From an uncultured Phocaeicola sp. (lineage in GTDB: Bacteria > Bacteroidota > Bacteroidia > Bacteroidales > Bacteroidaceae): a DNA stretch of 41,701 nucleotides. Of this stretch, positions 23,545 to 32,141 are shown one piece after another (position 1 is the first letter of the stretch; every line of letters starts with the position of its first letter). Location of the stretch: assembly GCA_944321335.1 (NCBI GenBank), contig CALUKX010000021.1, positions 1 to 41,701 on the forward strand, written 5' to 3'. A program made the position numbers and the translations under genes. Below the pieces are notes generated by a model that saw only the letters and a list, made by a program, of their open reading frames with translations, was not told the origin of the DNA and made no database searches.

Positions 23545-24329
23545 GATTCAATCTCCTTTATGAATTGGCGTAGAGTTTCTCCGGGATCGGAAGTCTTCAT
23601 AAATGTCTCTCCGATCAGGAAACCACGGAATCCCACATCCCGCAATTGCTTGATAGTTTTAGGGTTGGAAATTCCGCTTTCCGAAACCAGCAACGTGTCT
23701 TGAGGAAGTTGTTTGGCCAAACGGAAAGAGTTTTCAACATCGGTATGGAATGTCCCTAAATTGCGATTGTTTACACCTACCATGTCGACATACTCATTTA
23801 CATAATCCAACTCAGGCTCACTGTGCAGCTCCAGAAGAACTTCCAGCTTCAATTCCTGTGCTTTTTTTGCAAGTTGTCTGCATTCTTCCTTTGTAAGAGC
23901 TGCAGCAATCAGCAAAACAGCGTCTGCTCCGATTATCTTAGCCTGCAACAATTGGTACTCACTGACAATAAAATCTTTTCTCAAAATAGGAAGACTGACC
24001 GTAGGACGGGCTTTCTTTATATCCTCCATATTTCCACCGAAAAAAGGTTCATCGGTAAGGATTGAAAGGGCAGAGGCACCGGCCCTCTCGTAGCTTTGTG
24101 GAATGATGGCCGAATCTCCTTCTTGCTTGATCCATCCTTTGGAAGGGGAACGACGTTTGAATTCGGAAATAATGCCATAAGGAGATGCAGCTAAACTGTC
24201 GTGCATGCTTCTTGATTTTTTGATTTCAGGAAGTTGCGTTTCCAGTTGGCTGAATGGAACGGCTTCTTGTTGCCGGGCAACTTCAATCCGTTTGGCTGCA
24301 ATGATTTCTTCTAATATATCTTTACTCAT
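23541..24329 (-). CDS. trpC: Indole-3-glycerol-phosphate synthase
   Basis: This enzyme closes the indole ring by decarboxylating CdRP. The 262 residues show the signature ISEFKRRSPSKGWI, the catalytic Lys in PILRKDFIVSEYQ, and VGVNNRNLGTF followed by LLVSESGI. The length is normal for the unfused enzyme. It lies 33 nt after trpD and overlaps the trpF start by 4 nt. Confidence 0.97.
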   Translation of the reverse strand: MSKDILEEIIAAKRIEVARQQEAVPFSQLETQLPEIKKSRSMHDSLAASPYGIISEFKRRSPSKGWIKQEGDSAIIPQSYERAGASALSILTDEPFFGGNMEDIKKARPTVSLPILRKDFIVSEYQLLQAKIIGADAVLLIAAALTKEECRQLAKKAQELKLEVLLELHSEPELDYVNEYVDMVGVNNRNLGTFHTDVENSFRLAKQLPQDTLLVSESGISNPKTIKQLRDVGFRGFLIGETFMKTSDPGETLRQFIKEIES

Positions 24330-24362
24330 AAGTTCTTTCTGATTAATGGATGAACGATAGGT

Positions 24363-25358
24363 TTAGCTATTCAATTCAATGAACTTCTGGAATGTATTCC
24401 AAGCTTTACCGCTCTCCAATGATTCTTTGGCAATATCGATACACTCGTAAATGTCTTTTCCCGGCTCCATTGTTTGTATTGCGAAAGAAGCATTGATAAG
24501 TACGCATTCTTTCTGTGATTTTGTCGCCTGATTCAACAGTACATTATCGAAAATCTTGGCAGCTTCCTGTGGTGTGCTTCCTCCATAAAGATCTTCCTGA
24601 CGTGCCAAAGAGAAACCGAGGTCGCTTGGTGTGTAGATGGTTTCGTACAGATTCGTCATGACCTTGAATTCGCTAGTAAAGGAAATTTCATCGTATCCGT
24701 CGAGACTGTTTACAACGGCAAATCCGATGCCCAACCGTTGCAGGGTATTGGTATAGAGACGCATCTGAGGTAGATCGGCTACTCCCAACAACTGATATGC
24801 CGGAATACATGGGTTGATCAGCGGACCGAGGAGGTTGAATAGTGTGCGGACCTGTATCGCCTTTCGTACCGGAGCTACAAACTTCATGGCCGGGTTGAAC
24901 AACGGAGCATGAAGATATGCCATGTTGCATCCTTCGATGGAACGTCTCAATTTACTTTCGTCGGTTGTGAACTTGACTCCATGCAGTTCCATGACGTTGC
25001 CTGCACCGCTGACTGAAGATGCTCCGTAATTCCCGTGTTTGGCTACATGGTAACCCGCACCGGCAACGACAAAGCTGGCACAAGTCGAGATGTTGAACGT
25101 ATTCTTTCCATCTCCACCGGTTCCAACAATATCGATAGGTTTATATTCATCCAGATTGACAGGTATACGGGTTTCGAGCAATGCTTTACGGAAACCGATT
25201 ATCTCATCCACTTTCACCCCTCGCATCTGATATGCTGCCAGCAAGGCGGCTATCTGTGTCTCATTATATTTGCCTTGGGTTATATTCTTCATCAGGTCGT
25301 AAGCCTCTTCCTCAGACAGAACTTCATGCTTGAAAAGGCGGGTAAGTATCTCTTTCAT
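24363..25358 (-). CDS. trpD: Anthranilate phosphoribosyltransferase
   Basis: This enzyme transfers phosphoribose from PRPP to anthranilate. The 331 residues include the PRPP-binding GTGGDGKNTFNIST motif (about 80-93), the KHGNYGASS loop and the substrate-binding region around VRTLFNLLGPLINP. It is not fused to the TrpG amidotransferase domain. It starts 13 nt after trpG. Confidence 0.97.
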   Translation of the reverse strand: MKEILTRLFKHEVLSEEEAYDLMKNITQGKYNETQIAALLAAYQMRGVKVDEIIGFRKALLETRIPVNLDEYKPIDIVGTGGDGKNTFNISTCASFVVAGAGYHVAKHGNYGASSVSGAGNVMELHGVKFTTDESKLRRSIEGCNMAYLHAPLFNPAMKFVAPVRKAIQVRTLFNLLGPLINPCIPAYQLLGVADLPQMRLYTNTLQRLGIGFAVVNSLDGYDEISFTSEFKVMTNLYETIYTPSDLGFSLARQEDLYGGSTPQEAAKIFDNVLLNQATKSQKECVLINASFAIQTMEPGKDIYECIDIAKESLESGKAWNTFQKFIELNS

Positions 25359-25371
25359 AGATTGCTTTCTA

Positions 25372-25935
25372 TTAATGGTTTAACCAGTTCTTGATAATTT
25401 GTTTGCCATCAGGAGTCAGGACTGATTCCGGATGGAATTGGATACCTCTGATATCGTATTCCTTATGGCGTAAAGCCATGACGTGTCCTTCCTTGCTTAT
25501 TGCGGTTATCTCCAAAACATCAGGGAAACCGTCGGTATCGACTACCCATGAATGATAGCGGCCGACAGGAATTTCTTTCGGCAATCCTTCGAAGATGTAA
25601 TCATCGGTTGTAATTTCTGCCGGTGTTTGTAACCCGTGAAAAACGTGTTCCAGATTGGTCAGCTTTCCTCCGAATACTTGTCCGATGGCCTGTTCACCTA
25701 AGCATACCCCCAATATAGGTTTCTTACCTGCATAGGAACGGATTACATCCAGAAGGAGTCCCGCTTCTTCCGGAATACCCGGTCCCGGTGAAAGTAAAAT
25801 CTTATCAAATGTTTCAAGATCTTCCAACTTGAAACGGTCATTTCTCAGTACTGTGACTTCGGCTCCCAATTCCTTTACCAGATGGCTGAGATTGTAGGTG
25901 AAGGAGTCGTAATTGTCTATGATAACTATTTTCAT
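25372..25935 (-). CDS. trpG: Anthranilate synthase glutamine amidotransferase subunit
   Basis: This subunit releases ammonia from glutamine for TrpE. The 187-residue class I amidotransferase has the nucleophile Cys in PILGVCLGEQAIG and the catalytic His and Glu in GIQFHPESVLTPDG. The usual GLCLGHQ is GVCLGEQ here, a conservative variant. It could also serve PabB in folate synthesis, as in some bacteria, but its place in the operon argues for TrpE. Confidence 0.95.
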   Translation of the reverse strand: MKIVIIDNYDSFTYNLSHLVKELGAEVTVLRNDRFKLEDLETFDKILLSPGPGIPEEAGLLLDVIRSYAGKKPILGVCLGEQAIGQVFGGKLTNLEHVFHGLQTPAEITTDDYIFEGLPKEIPVGRYHSWVVDTDGFPDVLEITAISKEGHVMALRHKEYDIRGIQFHPESVLTPDGKQIIKNWLNH

Positions 25936-25952
25936 GTCAGTGTGATTCTTTG

Positions 25953-27353
25953 TTATAACTTTTCTGCCAAAACGATGGCTTTCTTTAATGCTCCCAGTTT
26001 GTTGTTCACTTCTTGAAGTTCATTTTCATCATTGCTGAGTGCTGTGATACCGCCTCCAGCCTGGAACCAGAGTTCGTTGTTGCGGCTTACGAATGTACGG
26101 ATAGTGATGGCCTGGTTCAAGTCCCCGTTCAATCCGATAAATCCGATACATCCGCCATAGGCACCGCGGCAATGAGGCTCTATTTCGCTGATAAGTTGCA
26201 TGGCACGTACCTTAGGTGCACCGCTTAAAGTTCCTGCAGGGAAAGTATCGATAAATGCCTTGATCGGGTTGGCATTGTCATCCAGCGTTCCGCTTACACG
26301 GCTTACCAGATGGATGACATGGCTATAGTATTGCGGTTCTTTATAGAATTCGACGTGTGTATTGTGGCAGTTGCGGCTCAAATCATTCCGGGCCAGATCG
26401 ACCAGCATTACATGCTCTGCATTTTCTTTCGGGTCGGCCAGCAAAGCTGCGGTAAGCTTGTCGTCGGTTTCTTTATCTCCGCTGCGGCGGGTGGTTCCTG
26501 CAATCGGATCAATTGTAGCACATCTGCCTTCAATCTTGCAATGTGTTTCAGGTGATGAACCGAATAGACGGAAACCTCCGAAATCGAAATAGAATAGATA
26601 AGGGGAAGGGTTGATACTTCTCAACGCCCGATACAATTTGAAATCGTCCCCTTGGAATCGCTGGATGAACCGACGGGAGAGTACAATCTGGAATACATCT
26701 CCACGCAAACAGTGGGCGATGCCTTTACTGACGTTGGCCTTGTGCTGTTCGTCGGTAATCGGACTGGTCGTTTCGCCAATGGCGTGGAAGTCATAAGTCG
26801 TATAATTGCGGTTACCGATCGCTTTCTCGATATCATCGATATGACTTTCTTCCTGTTCGTTCTGCATTTCAATAAGAACCAGTTCGCTCTTGAAATCGTT
26901 GAAGACGATCAGATACTTATATAATATGTATAAGATATCCGGGGCGTCGTTACGGAATTCACGACTGTCTTTTATAGGAATATTCTCGAAATAATGAACG
27001 GCGTTGAAGGTTGTATATCCGTATAGTCCGCAATATTTTGCATATTCTCCTTCCACGTGAAAATGTGCCAGATATTTGCTGATTGCATCTTCCACACGGA
27101 ATGTTTCACTCAAAGTATCTTCTTCATGGCTGCCGTCGGGATAGCTGTAGTTTACTATTCCATGACTGACACTGATGCTGCCGATAGGGTTCAGTCCGAT
27201 AAACGAACGGTTGTTCTCGCCTCCATGATAGTCGGAACTTTCCATCAGTGCGCTTTGGGCGAACAGGTCACGTACTTTCAGGTATGTGCTTACAGGTGTG
27301 TGGAGGTCGCCCAACATCAACTTTTGAGTGGTTTTGTAAGAGTATGTTTTCAT
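25953..27353 (-). CDS. trpE: Anthranilate synthase component I
   Basis: This enzyme makes anthranilate from chorismate with TrpG. The protein is 466 residues from MKTYSYKTTQK. An in-frame ATG four codons upstream (27365) overlaps the trpB stop as ATGA and may be the true coupled start. The N-terminal domain includes a LLESS-like segment, seen here as LMESSDYHGGENNRSF, which binds feedback tryptophan in homologues. The chorismate domain has GSSPETH, PIAGTTRRSG, LVDLARNDLSR and FPAGTLSGAPKVRAM. Feedback inhibition by tryptophan is expected from the family. Confidence 0.96.
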   Translation of the reverse strand: MKTYSYKTTQKLMLGDLHTPVSTYLKVRDLFAQSALMESSDYHGGENNRSFIGLNPIGSISVSHGIVNYSYPDGSHEEDTLSETFRVEDAISKYLAHFHVEGEYAKYCGLYGYTTFNAVHYFENIPIKDSREFRNDAPDILYILYKYLIVFNDFKSELVLIEMQNEQEESHIDDIEKAIGNRNYTTYDFHAIGETTSPITDEQHKANVSKGIAHCLRGDVFQIVLSRRFIQRFQGDDFKLYRALRSINPSPYLFYFDFGGFRLFGSSPETHCKIEGRCATIDPIAGTTRRSGDKETDDKLTAALLADPKENAEHVMLVDLARNDLSRNCHNTHVEFYKEPQYYSHVIHLVSRVSGTLDDNANPIKAFIDTFPAGTLSGAPKVRAMQLISEIEPHCRGAYGGCIGFIGLNGDLNQAITIRTFVSRNNELWFQAGGGITALSNDENELQEVNNKLGALKKAIVLAEKL

Positions 27354-27361
27354 AGGTATGA

Positions 27362-28543
27362 TCATTTATAGTAATTCAAATAGGTTTCGATATCTTTATC
27401 TCCTCGTCCGGAAACTGTCAGAACCACTACATCGGATGGCTTGAACTGCACCTTTTCGAGTGCAGCCAAAGCATGTGCCGATTCAAGTGCAGGGATGATA
27501 CCTTCAAGACGAGTCAGTTCGTAGGCTGCCTTGACAGCTTCGTCATCGTTGATTGCAAGAACGGTTGCTCTGTGTTCTTTAGCCAGGTTGGCATGCATCG
27601 GACCGATACCGGGGTAGTCCAGACCTGCAGAGATGGAATACGGTTCGGTAATCTGTCCGTCTTCATCCTGAATGATCAATGTTTTCGAACCATGTATGAT
27701 ACCTAAGCGTCCTAATTGGATAGTAGCAGCCGAAAGACCTGTTTCAATGCCTTTACCTCCAGCTTCCGCCAAAACGATTGTCACTCGTTCATCATCAATG
27801 TAGTGGTAGATGGTTCCGGCTGCATTACTTCCACCGCCAACACATGCAATCAGATAGTCGGGATAATCACGGCCTTCGTGTTCCATCATTTGGTCTTTGA
27901 TTTCTTCACTGATGATTGACTGCAAACGGGCAACCATATCCGGATAAGGATGAGGACCTACGGTAGATCCGATTACATAATAGGTATCCTCCGGATGACA
28001 GCACCAGTCGCGGATAGCTTCGTTGGTTGCATCTTTCAAAGTCATATTGCCCGAAGTGACTGCTTCCACCTTAGCTCCCAACATCTTCATTTTCTCTACA
28101 TTGACATGCTGGCGTTCCACATCTGTCTTTCCCATGTAGACAACACACTCCATATTCATAAGAGCGCAAACGGTTGCGGTTGCCACTCCATGCTGTCCGG
28201 CTCCTGTTTCGGCGATGATACGTTTCTTTCCCATCTTGCGGGCCAGCAATACTTGTCCGATAGCATTGTTAATTTTATGGGCACCGGTGTGATTCAAGTC
28301 CTCACGTTTCAGATAAATCTTGCATCCATACTTGTCTGAAAGGCGGTTTGCCAGATATAGGGGAGATGGACGACCTACATAATCCTTCAGTAACAAGGCA
28401 TATTCTTTTTTGAATTCTTCGCTTTCCAGTACCTGGAGATATGAATTTTTTAAGTCTTCTACACATTGGTGGAGAATCTCAGGAATGTATGCTCCTCCGA
28501 AATCTCCATAGAATCCTTCTTCATTTACTTGATAAGTTTTCAT
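27362..28543 (-). CDS. trpB: Tryptophan synthase beta subunit
   Basis: This PLP enzyme condenses indole with serine to form tryptophan. The 393 residues contain the PLP lysine in [15 protein letters not shown], the catalytic Glu in [13 protein letters not shown], and the phosphate-binding loop [10 protein letters not shown]. It is of the TrpB1 type that pairs with TrpA. It is the first gene of the operon, an order typical of Bacteroidales, so the operon begins with the last enzyme of the pathway. The attenuator lies 36 nt upstream. Confidence 0.97.
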   Translation of the reverse strand: MKTYQVNEEGFYGDFGGAYIPEILHQCVEDLKNSYLQVLESEEFKKEYALLLKDYVGRPSPLYLANRLSDKYGCKIYLKREDLNHTGAHKINNAIGQVLLARKMGKKRIIAETGAGQHGVATATVCALMNMECVVYMGKTDVERQHVNVEKMKMLGAKVEAVTSGNMTLKDATNEAIRDWCCHPEDTYYVIGSTVGPHPYPDMVARLQSIISEEIKDQMMEHEGRDYPDYLIACVGGGSNAAGTIYHYIDDERVTIVLAEAGGKGIETGLSAATIQLGRLGIIHGSKTLIIQDEDGQITEPYSISAGLDYPGIGPMHANLAKEHRATVLAINDDEAVKAAYELTRLEGIIPALESAHALAALEKVQFKPSDVVVLTVSGRGDKDIETYLNYYK

Positions 28544-28578
28544 AGGTTGTATTTTAATTTTATAGGTTTGACATTAAA

Positions 28579-28606
28579 AAAGGCTGTCGTAAGTACGACA
28601 GCCTTT
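28579..28606 (-). terminator. trp attenuator (intrinsic terminator before trpB)
   Basis: On the minus strand AAAGGCTGTCGTA (28606-28594) pairs perfectly with TACGACAGCCTTT (28591-28579), and the T-run continues to 28576. It sits between the leader peptide and trpB, so if formed it would stop transcription before the structural genes. ACTTAC in its loop and 3' arm (28594-28589) can instead pair with GTAAGT (28651-28646), and that GTAAG can alternatively pair with CTTAC (28669-28665) in the leader codons. This gives the usual set of mutually exclusive hairpins. Confidence 0.88.
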
Positions 28607-28650
28607 ACTATATCTTTATATGATACACATATACATGACTGATGGACTTA

Positions 28651-28710
28651 CTACTTTGAGAGTTGTAAGCGACGCCACCATAAGAAAGTATGTACCATAT
28701 TCTGTTTCAT
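28651..28710 (-). CDS. trpL: trp operon leader peptide with tandem Trp codons
   Basis: The minus strand reads a 19-residue peptide, MKQNMVHTFLWWRRLQLSK, ending in TAG. Two adjacent TGG codons lie at 28680-28675. Tryptophan is rare, so tandem codons directly upstream of a terminator and the trp operon point to ribosome-mediated attenuation. A ribosome stalled at the TGG codons would cover CTTAC (28669-28665), free GTAAGT (28651-28646), and allow it to pair with ACTTAC of the terminator, so that transcription continues. The start lies about 20-25 nt after the predicted transcript start. The WWRR arrangement is my observation; the mechanism is by analogy with enteric trpL. Confidence 0.88.
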   Translation of the reverse strand: MKQNMVHTFLWWRRLQLSK

Positions 28711-28739
28711 ATTTATTCGTTTTTTCTTATTGTTTGACG

Positions 28740-28770
28740 CAAATATAGAGAGAATATTTGTAAATCCAAA
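28740..28770 (-). promoter_or_regulatory. trp operon promoter, full Bacteroidetes consensus
   Basis: On the minus strand TTTG (28770-28767) is followed after 19 nt by TATATTTG (28747-28740), an exact match to the TTTG/TAnnTTTG promoter of Bacteroidetes. Transcription should start near 28733, giving a short 5' region before the leader peptide at 28710. Confidence 0.82.
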
Positions 28771-28773
28771 TTA

Positions 28774-28814
28774 AATCAAGCATTTTTCTTGAAAATTCAA
28801 GAAAATACTTGATT
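28774..28814. promoter_or_regulatory. Imperfect 41-bp palindrome upstream of the trp promoter
   Basis: A perfect inner palindrome CTTGAAAATTCAAG (28788-28801) is flanked by AATCAAG (28774-28780) and CTTGATT (28808-28814), giving nested inverted repeats. It starts 4 bp upstream of the -33 element of trp and lies between trp and the divergent 28968 gene. It could be an operator for a repressor or activator of either gene. Confidence 0.45.
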
Positions 28815-28904
28815 TTGTCTTCTTGAATAGTGCTAAAATTATTAATTGTGTCAATTTAATAGATTTTATAGGAATGGAATAGTATCGTATTACAGATTAA
28901 TTTG

Positions 28905-28912
28905 TATTTTTG
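28905..28912 (+). promoter_or_regulatory. -7 element upstream of the HdeD-like gene
   Basis: TATTTTTG matches TAnnTTTG and lies 55 nt before the start codon at 28968. No clear -33 TTTG is present at the usual distance. Confidence 0.4.
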
Positions 28913-28967
28913 AATTAAAGATGTTTGTGTATCGGCATCTGCTTTGTTTAATTTAAAATAAATAAAA

Positions 28968-29540
28968 ATGAAATCATTGAATTATGCTATAATGAGCAGT
29001 ATATGTGCTCTTATAATTGGTATTCTTCTGGTTGTATGGCCCGGTGAAGCAGCTGTTTACTTGGTCATTACAATTGGTGTATTGTTTCTTCTGCCGGGTA
29101 TTTATGGGCTGATATCCTATTTTATACATCCGAAAAGTCAGGTGGAGAATCAGAAGACATATTTCCCTGTGGTTGCATTAGGTAGTACGTTGTTGGGACT
29201 TTGGCTTATTGTGATGCCTGGATTCTTTATCAGCATTTTGATGTATGTTTTGGGAGTTTTGATTTTATTGGGAGGCTTGAATCTGTTGGTTGGTCTGTGG
29301 AATCAACGTGCAGCTGCTAATGTTCCGGTCTACCTGTTTATCATTCCTGTCTTGGTGATCGTTGCAGGATTGGTGGTCTTGTTCAATCCTTTCCAAGCCG
29401 CTACTATACCATTTATAATAATGGGAGTGACATCAATTGTCTATTCGATTACCGATCTTATCCGCTTGTGGCGTATGCGGAAATTGATGAATAGGAATAT
29501 AACAGATGTAAAAGTTTTGGAAGAAATAAAAGATGAATAA
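28968..29540 (+). CDS. HdeD-like DUF308 membrane protein
   Basis: This small integral membrane protein of the DUF308 family includes HdeD, linked to acid resistance in enteric bacteria. The 190 residues form about six membrane segments in repeated pairs (AIMSSICALIIGILLVVWPG, VYLVITIGVLFLLPGIYGL and similar). Each pair has a short turn with Pro-Gly, and the protein ends in a charged cytoplasmic tail. There are no catalytic motifs. It is a single gene divergent from trp and closed by a strong terminator. The acid-stress role is only by family name. Confidence 0.8.
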   Translation: MKSLNYAIMSSICALIIGILLVVWPGEAAVYLVITIGVLFLLPGIYGLISYFIHPKSQVENQKTYFPVVALGSTLLGLWLIVMPGFFISILMYVLGVLILLGGLNLLVGLWNQRAAANVPVYLFIIPVLVIVAGLVVLFNPFQAATIPFIIMGVTSIVYSITDLIRLWRMRKLMNRNITDVKVLEEIKDE

Positions 29541-29544
29541 ATGG

Positions 29545-29578
29545 ATATGGAATAGTTGGATGACCAACTATTCCATAT
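29545..29578. terminator. Bidirectional terminator overlapping the AraC-gene stop
   Basis: ATATGGAATAGTTGG (29545-29559) pairs perfectly with CCAACTATTCCATAT (29564-29578), 15 bp with a 4-nt loop. The stop codon of the AraC-type gene (29568-29570) is inside the right arm, so its last codons form part of the hairpin. Confidence 0.82.
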
Positions 29579-30419
29579 TTCTATATTGTTTGGGCGACAT
29601 TCCCGTATAGCGCTTGAAGTATTTCCCGAAGAAGGAGATGTCGGAGAAATTGAGGGAATAAGCGATTTCCTGAATGGTTAGTTCTGTAGAACGGAGTTTC
29701 GCTTGGGCATCTTTGATGACAAATGTTGAGATGATATCAGTCAATGTCCTTCCGGTAGTCTTTTTGATTGTCGTACTTAAATGTTGTGGTGAAAGATGCA
29801 TTTTGTCGGCGTAGAAAGAAATGTTTCTTTCTTTTTTATAGTTCTCGACTATAATTCTCAATAATTCCTTTACAATTTCATGGTTCCGGTTGTAACGGGC
29901 ACGTTCATTACTGTCACCTTGTTTATACATACTGCCTATCCCCGTAATCATCTGGGTACAGATAAGGATAGTCTGTTCTTCATTGCAAAAGCCTCTTGGC
30001 AAGCGTTGGATCTTCATCAGCAGCTTGAAGTAGTCGCTGAATATTTCTGTGATATTGGATTCGAAATGCAATACCGGTTCTTCAAAGATAAGCGGAGTAT
30101 ATTCAATTGTTTTTGTAAACAATGTCGGGCTTTGAAGTAGCTTTTGAGAAAAGGCAATATAGCTGAAACGGCAATCCTTGCTCAATTCTGAAATCTGAAA
30201 GAATTGATGGGGGAGGATTATCGCCATAGAGTTTGTATTCATCTTGAATGTACTAAGATGAATAGTAACTATGCATGATCCTCTGGTGCAAAGAAGAAAT
30301 AAGCACCCCATCATTTCTGCCGGTTTCTTGAATAAGGTCTTGAAATTGCCGGTGATGTCTATGCCTGTTATCATGTCTGTGTCTTTCGGCAATTCATGGA
30401 ATGAATTAACTTTTTTCAT
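29568..30419 (-). CDS. AraC-family transcriptional regulator
   Basis: This is a transcription factor that probably controls the divergent sugar porter. The 283 residues have an N-terminal region (about 1-170) with little recognisable sequence, probably for ligand binding or dimerisation. The AraC double helix-turn-helix is at the C-terminus: NISFYADKMHLSPQHLSTTIKKTTG and TIQEIAYSLNFSDISFFGKYFKRYTGMSPKQYR. A consensus promoter and an overlapping palindrome lie upstream. The ligand is unknown; a pentose is plausible from the neighbour. Confidence 0.92.
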   Translation of the reverse strand: MKKVNSFHELPKDTDMITGIDITGNFKTLFKKPAEMMGCLFLLCTRGSCIVTIHLSTFKMNTNSMAIILPHQFFQISELSKDCRFSYIAFSQKLLQSPTLFTKTIEYTPLIFEEPVLHFESNITEIFSDYFKLLMKIQRLPRGFCNEEQTILICTQMITGIGSMYKQGDSNERARYNRNHEIVKELLRIIVENYKKERNISFYADKMHLSPQHLSTTIKKTTGRTLTDIISTFVIKDAQAKLRSTELTIQEIAYSLNFSDISFFGKYFKRYTGMSPKQYRNME

Positions 30420-30450
30420 TTGTTCTCTTGTCTTCTCGGTTATTTTCCCA

Positions 30451-30482
30451 CAAATATAACCAATTGTGATGATAGTTCCAAA
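30451..30482 (-). promoter_or_regulatory. Promoter of the AraC-family gene
   Basis: On the minus strand TTTG (30482-30479) is followed after 20 nt by TATATTTG (30458-30451), an exact consensus match. The -33 element lies inside the left arm of the palindrome at 30472-30499, so a protein bound there would block or alter transcription of the regulator. Confidence 0.72.
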
Positions 30483-30524
30483 TTAACGTTTGGGACTATT
30501 GTCCTGAAATGAAATTTATAGTCC
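30472..30524. promoter_or_regulatory. Repeated ATAGTYCC sites between the AraC gene and the sugar porter
   Basis: ATAGTTCCAAA (30472-30482) and TTTGGGACTAT (30489-30499) form an inverted repeat with one mismatch and a 6-bp centre. Two further direct matches follow, TATTGTCC (30497-30504) and TATAGTCC (30517-30524). Such clustered half-sites in a divergent promoter fit an AraC-type operator. A -7-like TATTTTCG at 30576-30583 lacks a -33 match, as expected if the porter needs an activator. Confidence 0.5.
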
Positions 30525-30613
30525 TCTTCAATGTGAAAAAGTATTAATAAAAGCACGCTAAAAGGATAGATTTTGTATTTTCGTGGCAAAAAATTTTTAA
30601 TAAATTTAATATC

Positions 30614-32071
30614 GTGAAAAACAGTAATTTGTATTTGGTCAGCTTAGTCCTTGTGGCTATCTTGGGCGGTCTTCTTTTCGGATATGATACCGCTGTCATT
30701 TCAGGAGCAGAGAAGGGGTTGGAGGCATTTTTCCTTACTGCTACAGATTTTCAATATGATAAGGTGATTCATGGAATCACTTCATCCAGTGCTTTGATCG
30801 GTTGTGTGATAGGTGGAGCTGTTTCGGGTATTTGTGCATCCCGTATGGGGCGTAGAAACTCCTTGCGCTTGGCTTCTGTCTTGTTCTTCCTTTCAGCGTT
30901 GGGTTCTTATTGTCCTGAGTTCTTGTTCTTCGAGAAAGGGCAGCCTAATCTGAACCTTCTTATCGTATTTAATCTTTATCGTGTGTTGGGAGGTATTGGT
31001 GTAGGTCTTGCTTCTGCTGTCTGTCCGATGTATATTGCCGAAATCGCTCCTTCCGAGATCCGTGGTAAATTGGTTTCATGCAACCAGTTTGCTATCATCT
31101 TCGGTATGTTGGTGGTTTATTTCGTGAATTATTTGATTAAAGGCGATCATTTGAATCCGATTGTTCTGCAGGATTCTGTAACCGGTATTTATTCGGTGGA
31201 TGTGGTTAATTCTGATCCTTGGAGTATATCGACAGGATGGCGCTACATGTTCGGTTCGGAAGCTTTCCCGGCAGCTTTGTTCGGTTTTCTGTTGTTCTTT
31301 GTTCCTAAGACTCCCCGTTACCTTGTTATGGAGGGTAATGACAGCAAGGCGATGCAGGTTTTGGAACGTATCAACGGGGTTCAGCGTGCAAAACAGATTT
31401 TCGCTGAAATCAAGTCGGTAACTACTGAAAAGACCGAGAAACTGTTTACTTATGGCGTGGCTGTGATTGTTATCGGTATCCTTCTTTCAGTATTCCAACA
31501 GGCAATCGGTATCAATGCTGTGTTGTATTATGCTCCTCGTATCTTTGAAAGCGTAAGTAATGGTGGTGATGGTATGATGCAGACAGTCATTATGGGTGTT
31601 GTCAACATTACATTTACTTTGGTTGCTATCTTTACAGTCGAGAAACTCGGTAGAAAACCGTTGCTGATCATCGGTTCTATCGGTATGGCTGTCGGAGCAT
31701 TCGGTGTTGCCGCTTGTGACCAGGTTAGTTGGTTGCAAGGTATGCCGGCTATAATAAATGTGATTGTTTATTCTGCAGCATTTATGATGTCTTGGGGACC
31801 GATTACATGGGTCTTGATTGCCGAAATCTTCCCGAACACCATCCGTGGTAAGGCTGTGGCTATCGCAGTAGCGTTCCAGTGGATTTTTAATTATCTGGTA
31901 TCTTCTACTTTCCCGGCATTATACGATTTCAGCCCGTTCTTCTCTTACTCATTATATGGAATTATCTGTATCGTGGCAGCCTTCTTCGTATGGAAATGGG
32001 TTCCTGAAACTAAGGGTAAGACTTTGGAAGACATGAATAAGTTGTGGTTGGATAGAAAGAATAATAAATGA
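30614..32071 (+). CDS. xylE: MFS sugar porter, D-xylose:H+ symporter-like
   Basis: This is an inner-membrane proton-coupled sugar transporter of the major facilitator superfamily. The 485 residues form 12 membrane segments with sugar-porter signatures: GGLLFGYDTAVISGA in helix 1, RMGRRNSL between helices 2 and 3, GIGVGLASAVCPMYIAEIAPSEIRGKLVS, FQQAIGINAVLYYAPRIFE in helix 7 and WVPETKGKTLE at the end. The QQxxG-N-YY pattern is that of the XylE/GLUT group. The start codon is GTG at 30614, supported by the signature sequence beginning soon after. The divergent AraC gene is its likely regulator. Glucose, arabinose or galactose cannot be excluded as substrates. Confidence 0.87.
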   Translation: MKNSNLYLVSLVLVAILGGLLFGYDTAVISGAEKGLEAFFLTATDFQYDKVIHGITSSSALIGCVIGGAVSGICASRMGRRNSLRLASVLFFLSALGSYCPEFLFFEKGQPNLNLLIVFNLYRVLGGIGVGLASAVCPMYIAEIAPSEIRGKLVSCNQFAIIFGMLVVYFVNYLIKGDHLNPIVLQDSVTGIYSVDVVNSDPWSISTGWRYMFGSEAFPAALFGFLLFFVPKTPRYLVMEGNDSKAMQVLERINGVQRAKQIFAEIKSVTTEKTEKLFTYGVAVIVIGILLSVFQQAIGINAVLYYAPRIFESVSNGGDGMMQTVIMGVVNITFTLVAIFTVEKLGRKPLLIIGSIGMAVGAFGVAACDQVSWLQGMPAIINVIVYSAAFMMSWGPITWVLIAEIFPNTIRGKAVAIAVAFQWIFNYLVSSTFPALYDFSPFFSYSLYGIICIVAAFFVWKWVPETKGKTLEDMNKLWLDRKNNK

Positions 32072-32087
32072 TCCGTTTCGGATATAA

Positions 32088-32125
32088 AATAAGGCCGATA
32101 ATCTTTTATGGTTGTCGGCCTTATT
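32088..32125. terminator. Bidirectional terminator after the sugar porter
   Basis: AATAAGGCCGA (32088-32098) pairs perfectly with TCGGCCTTATT (32115-32125), 11 bp. It lies between the porter stop (32071) and the end of the convergent unknown gene (32142). Confidence 0.8.
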
Positions 32126-32141
32126 CTTATCCTCTTTGACT

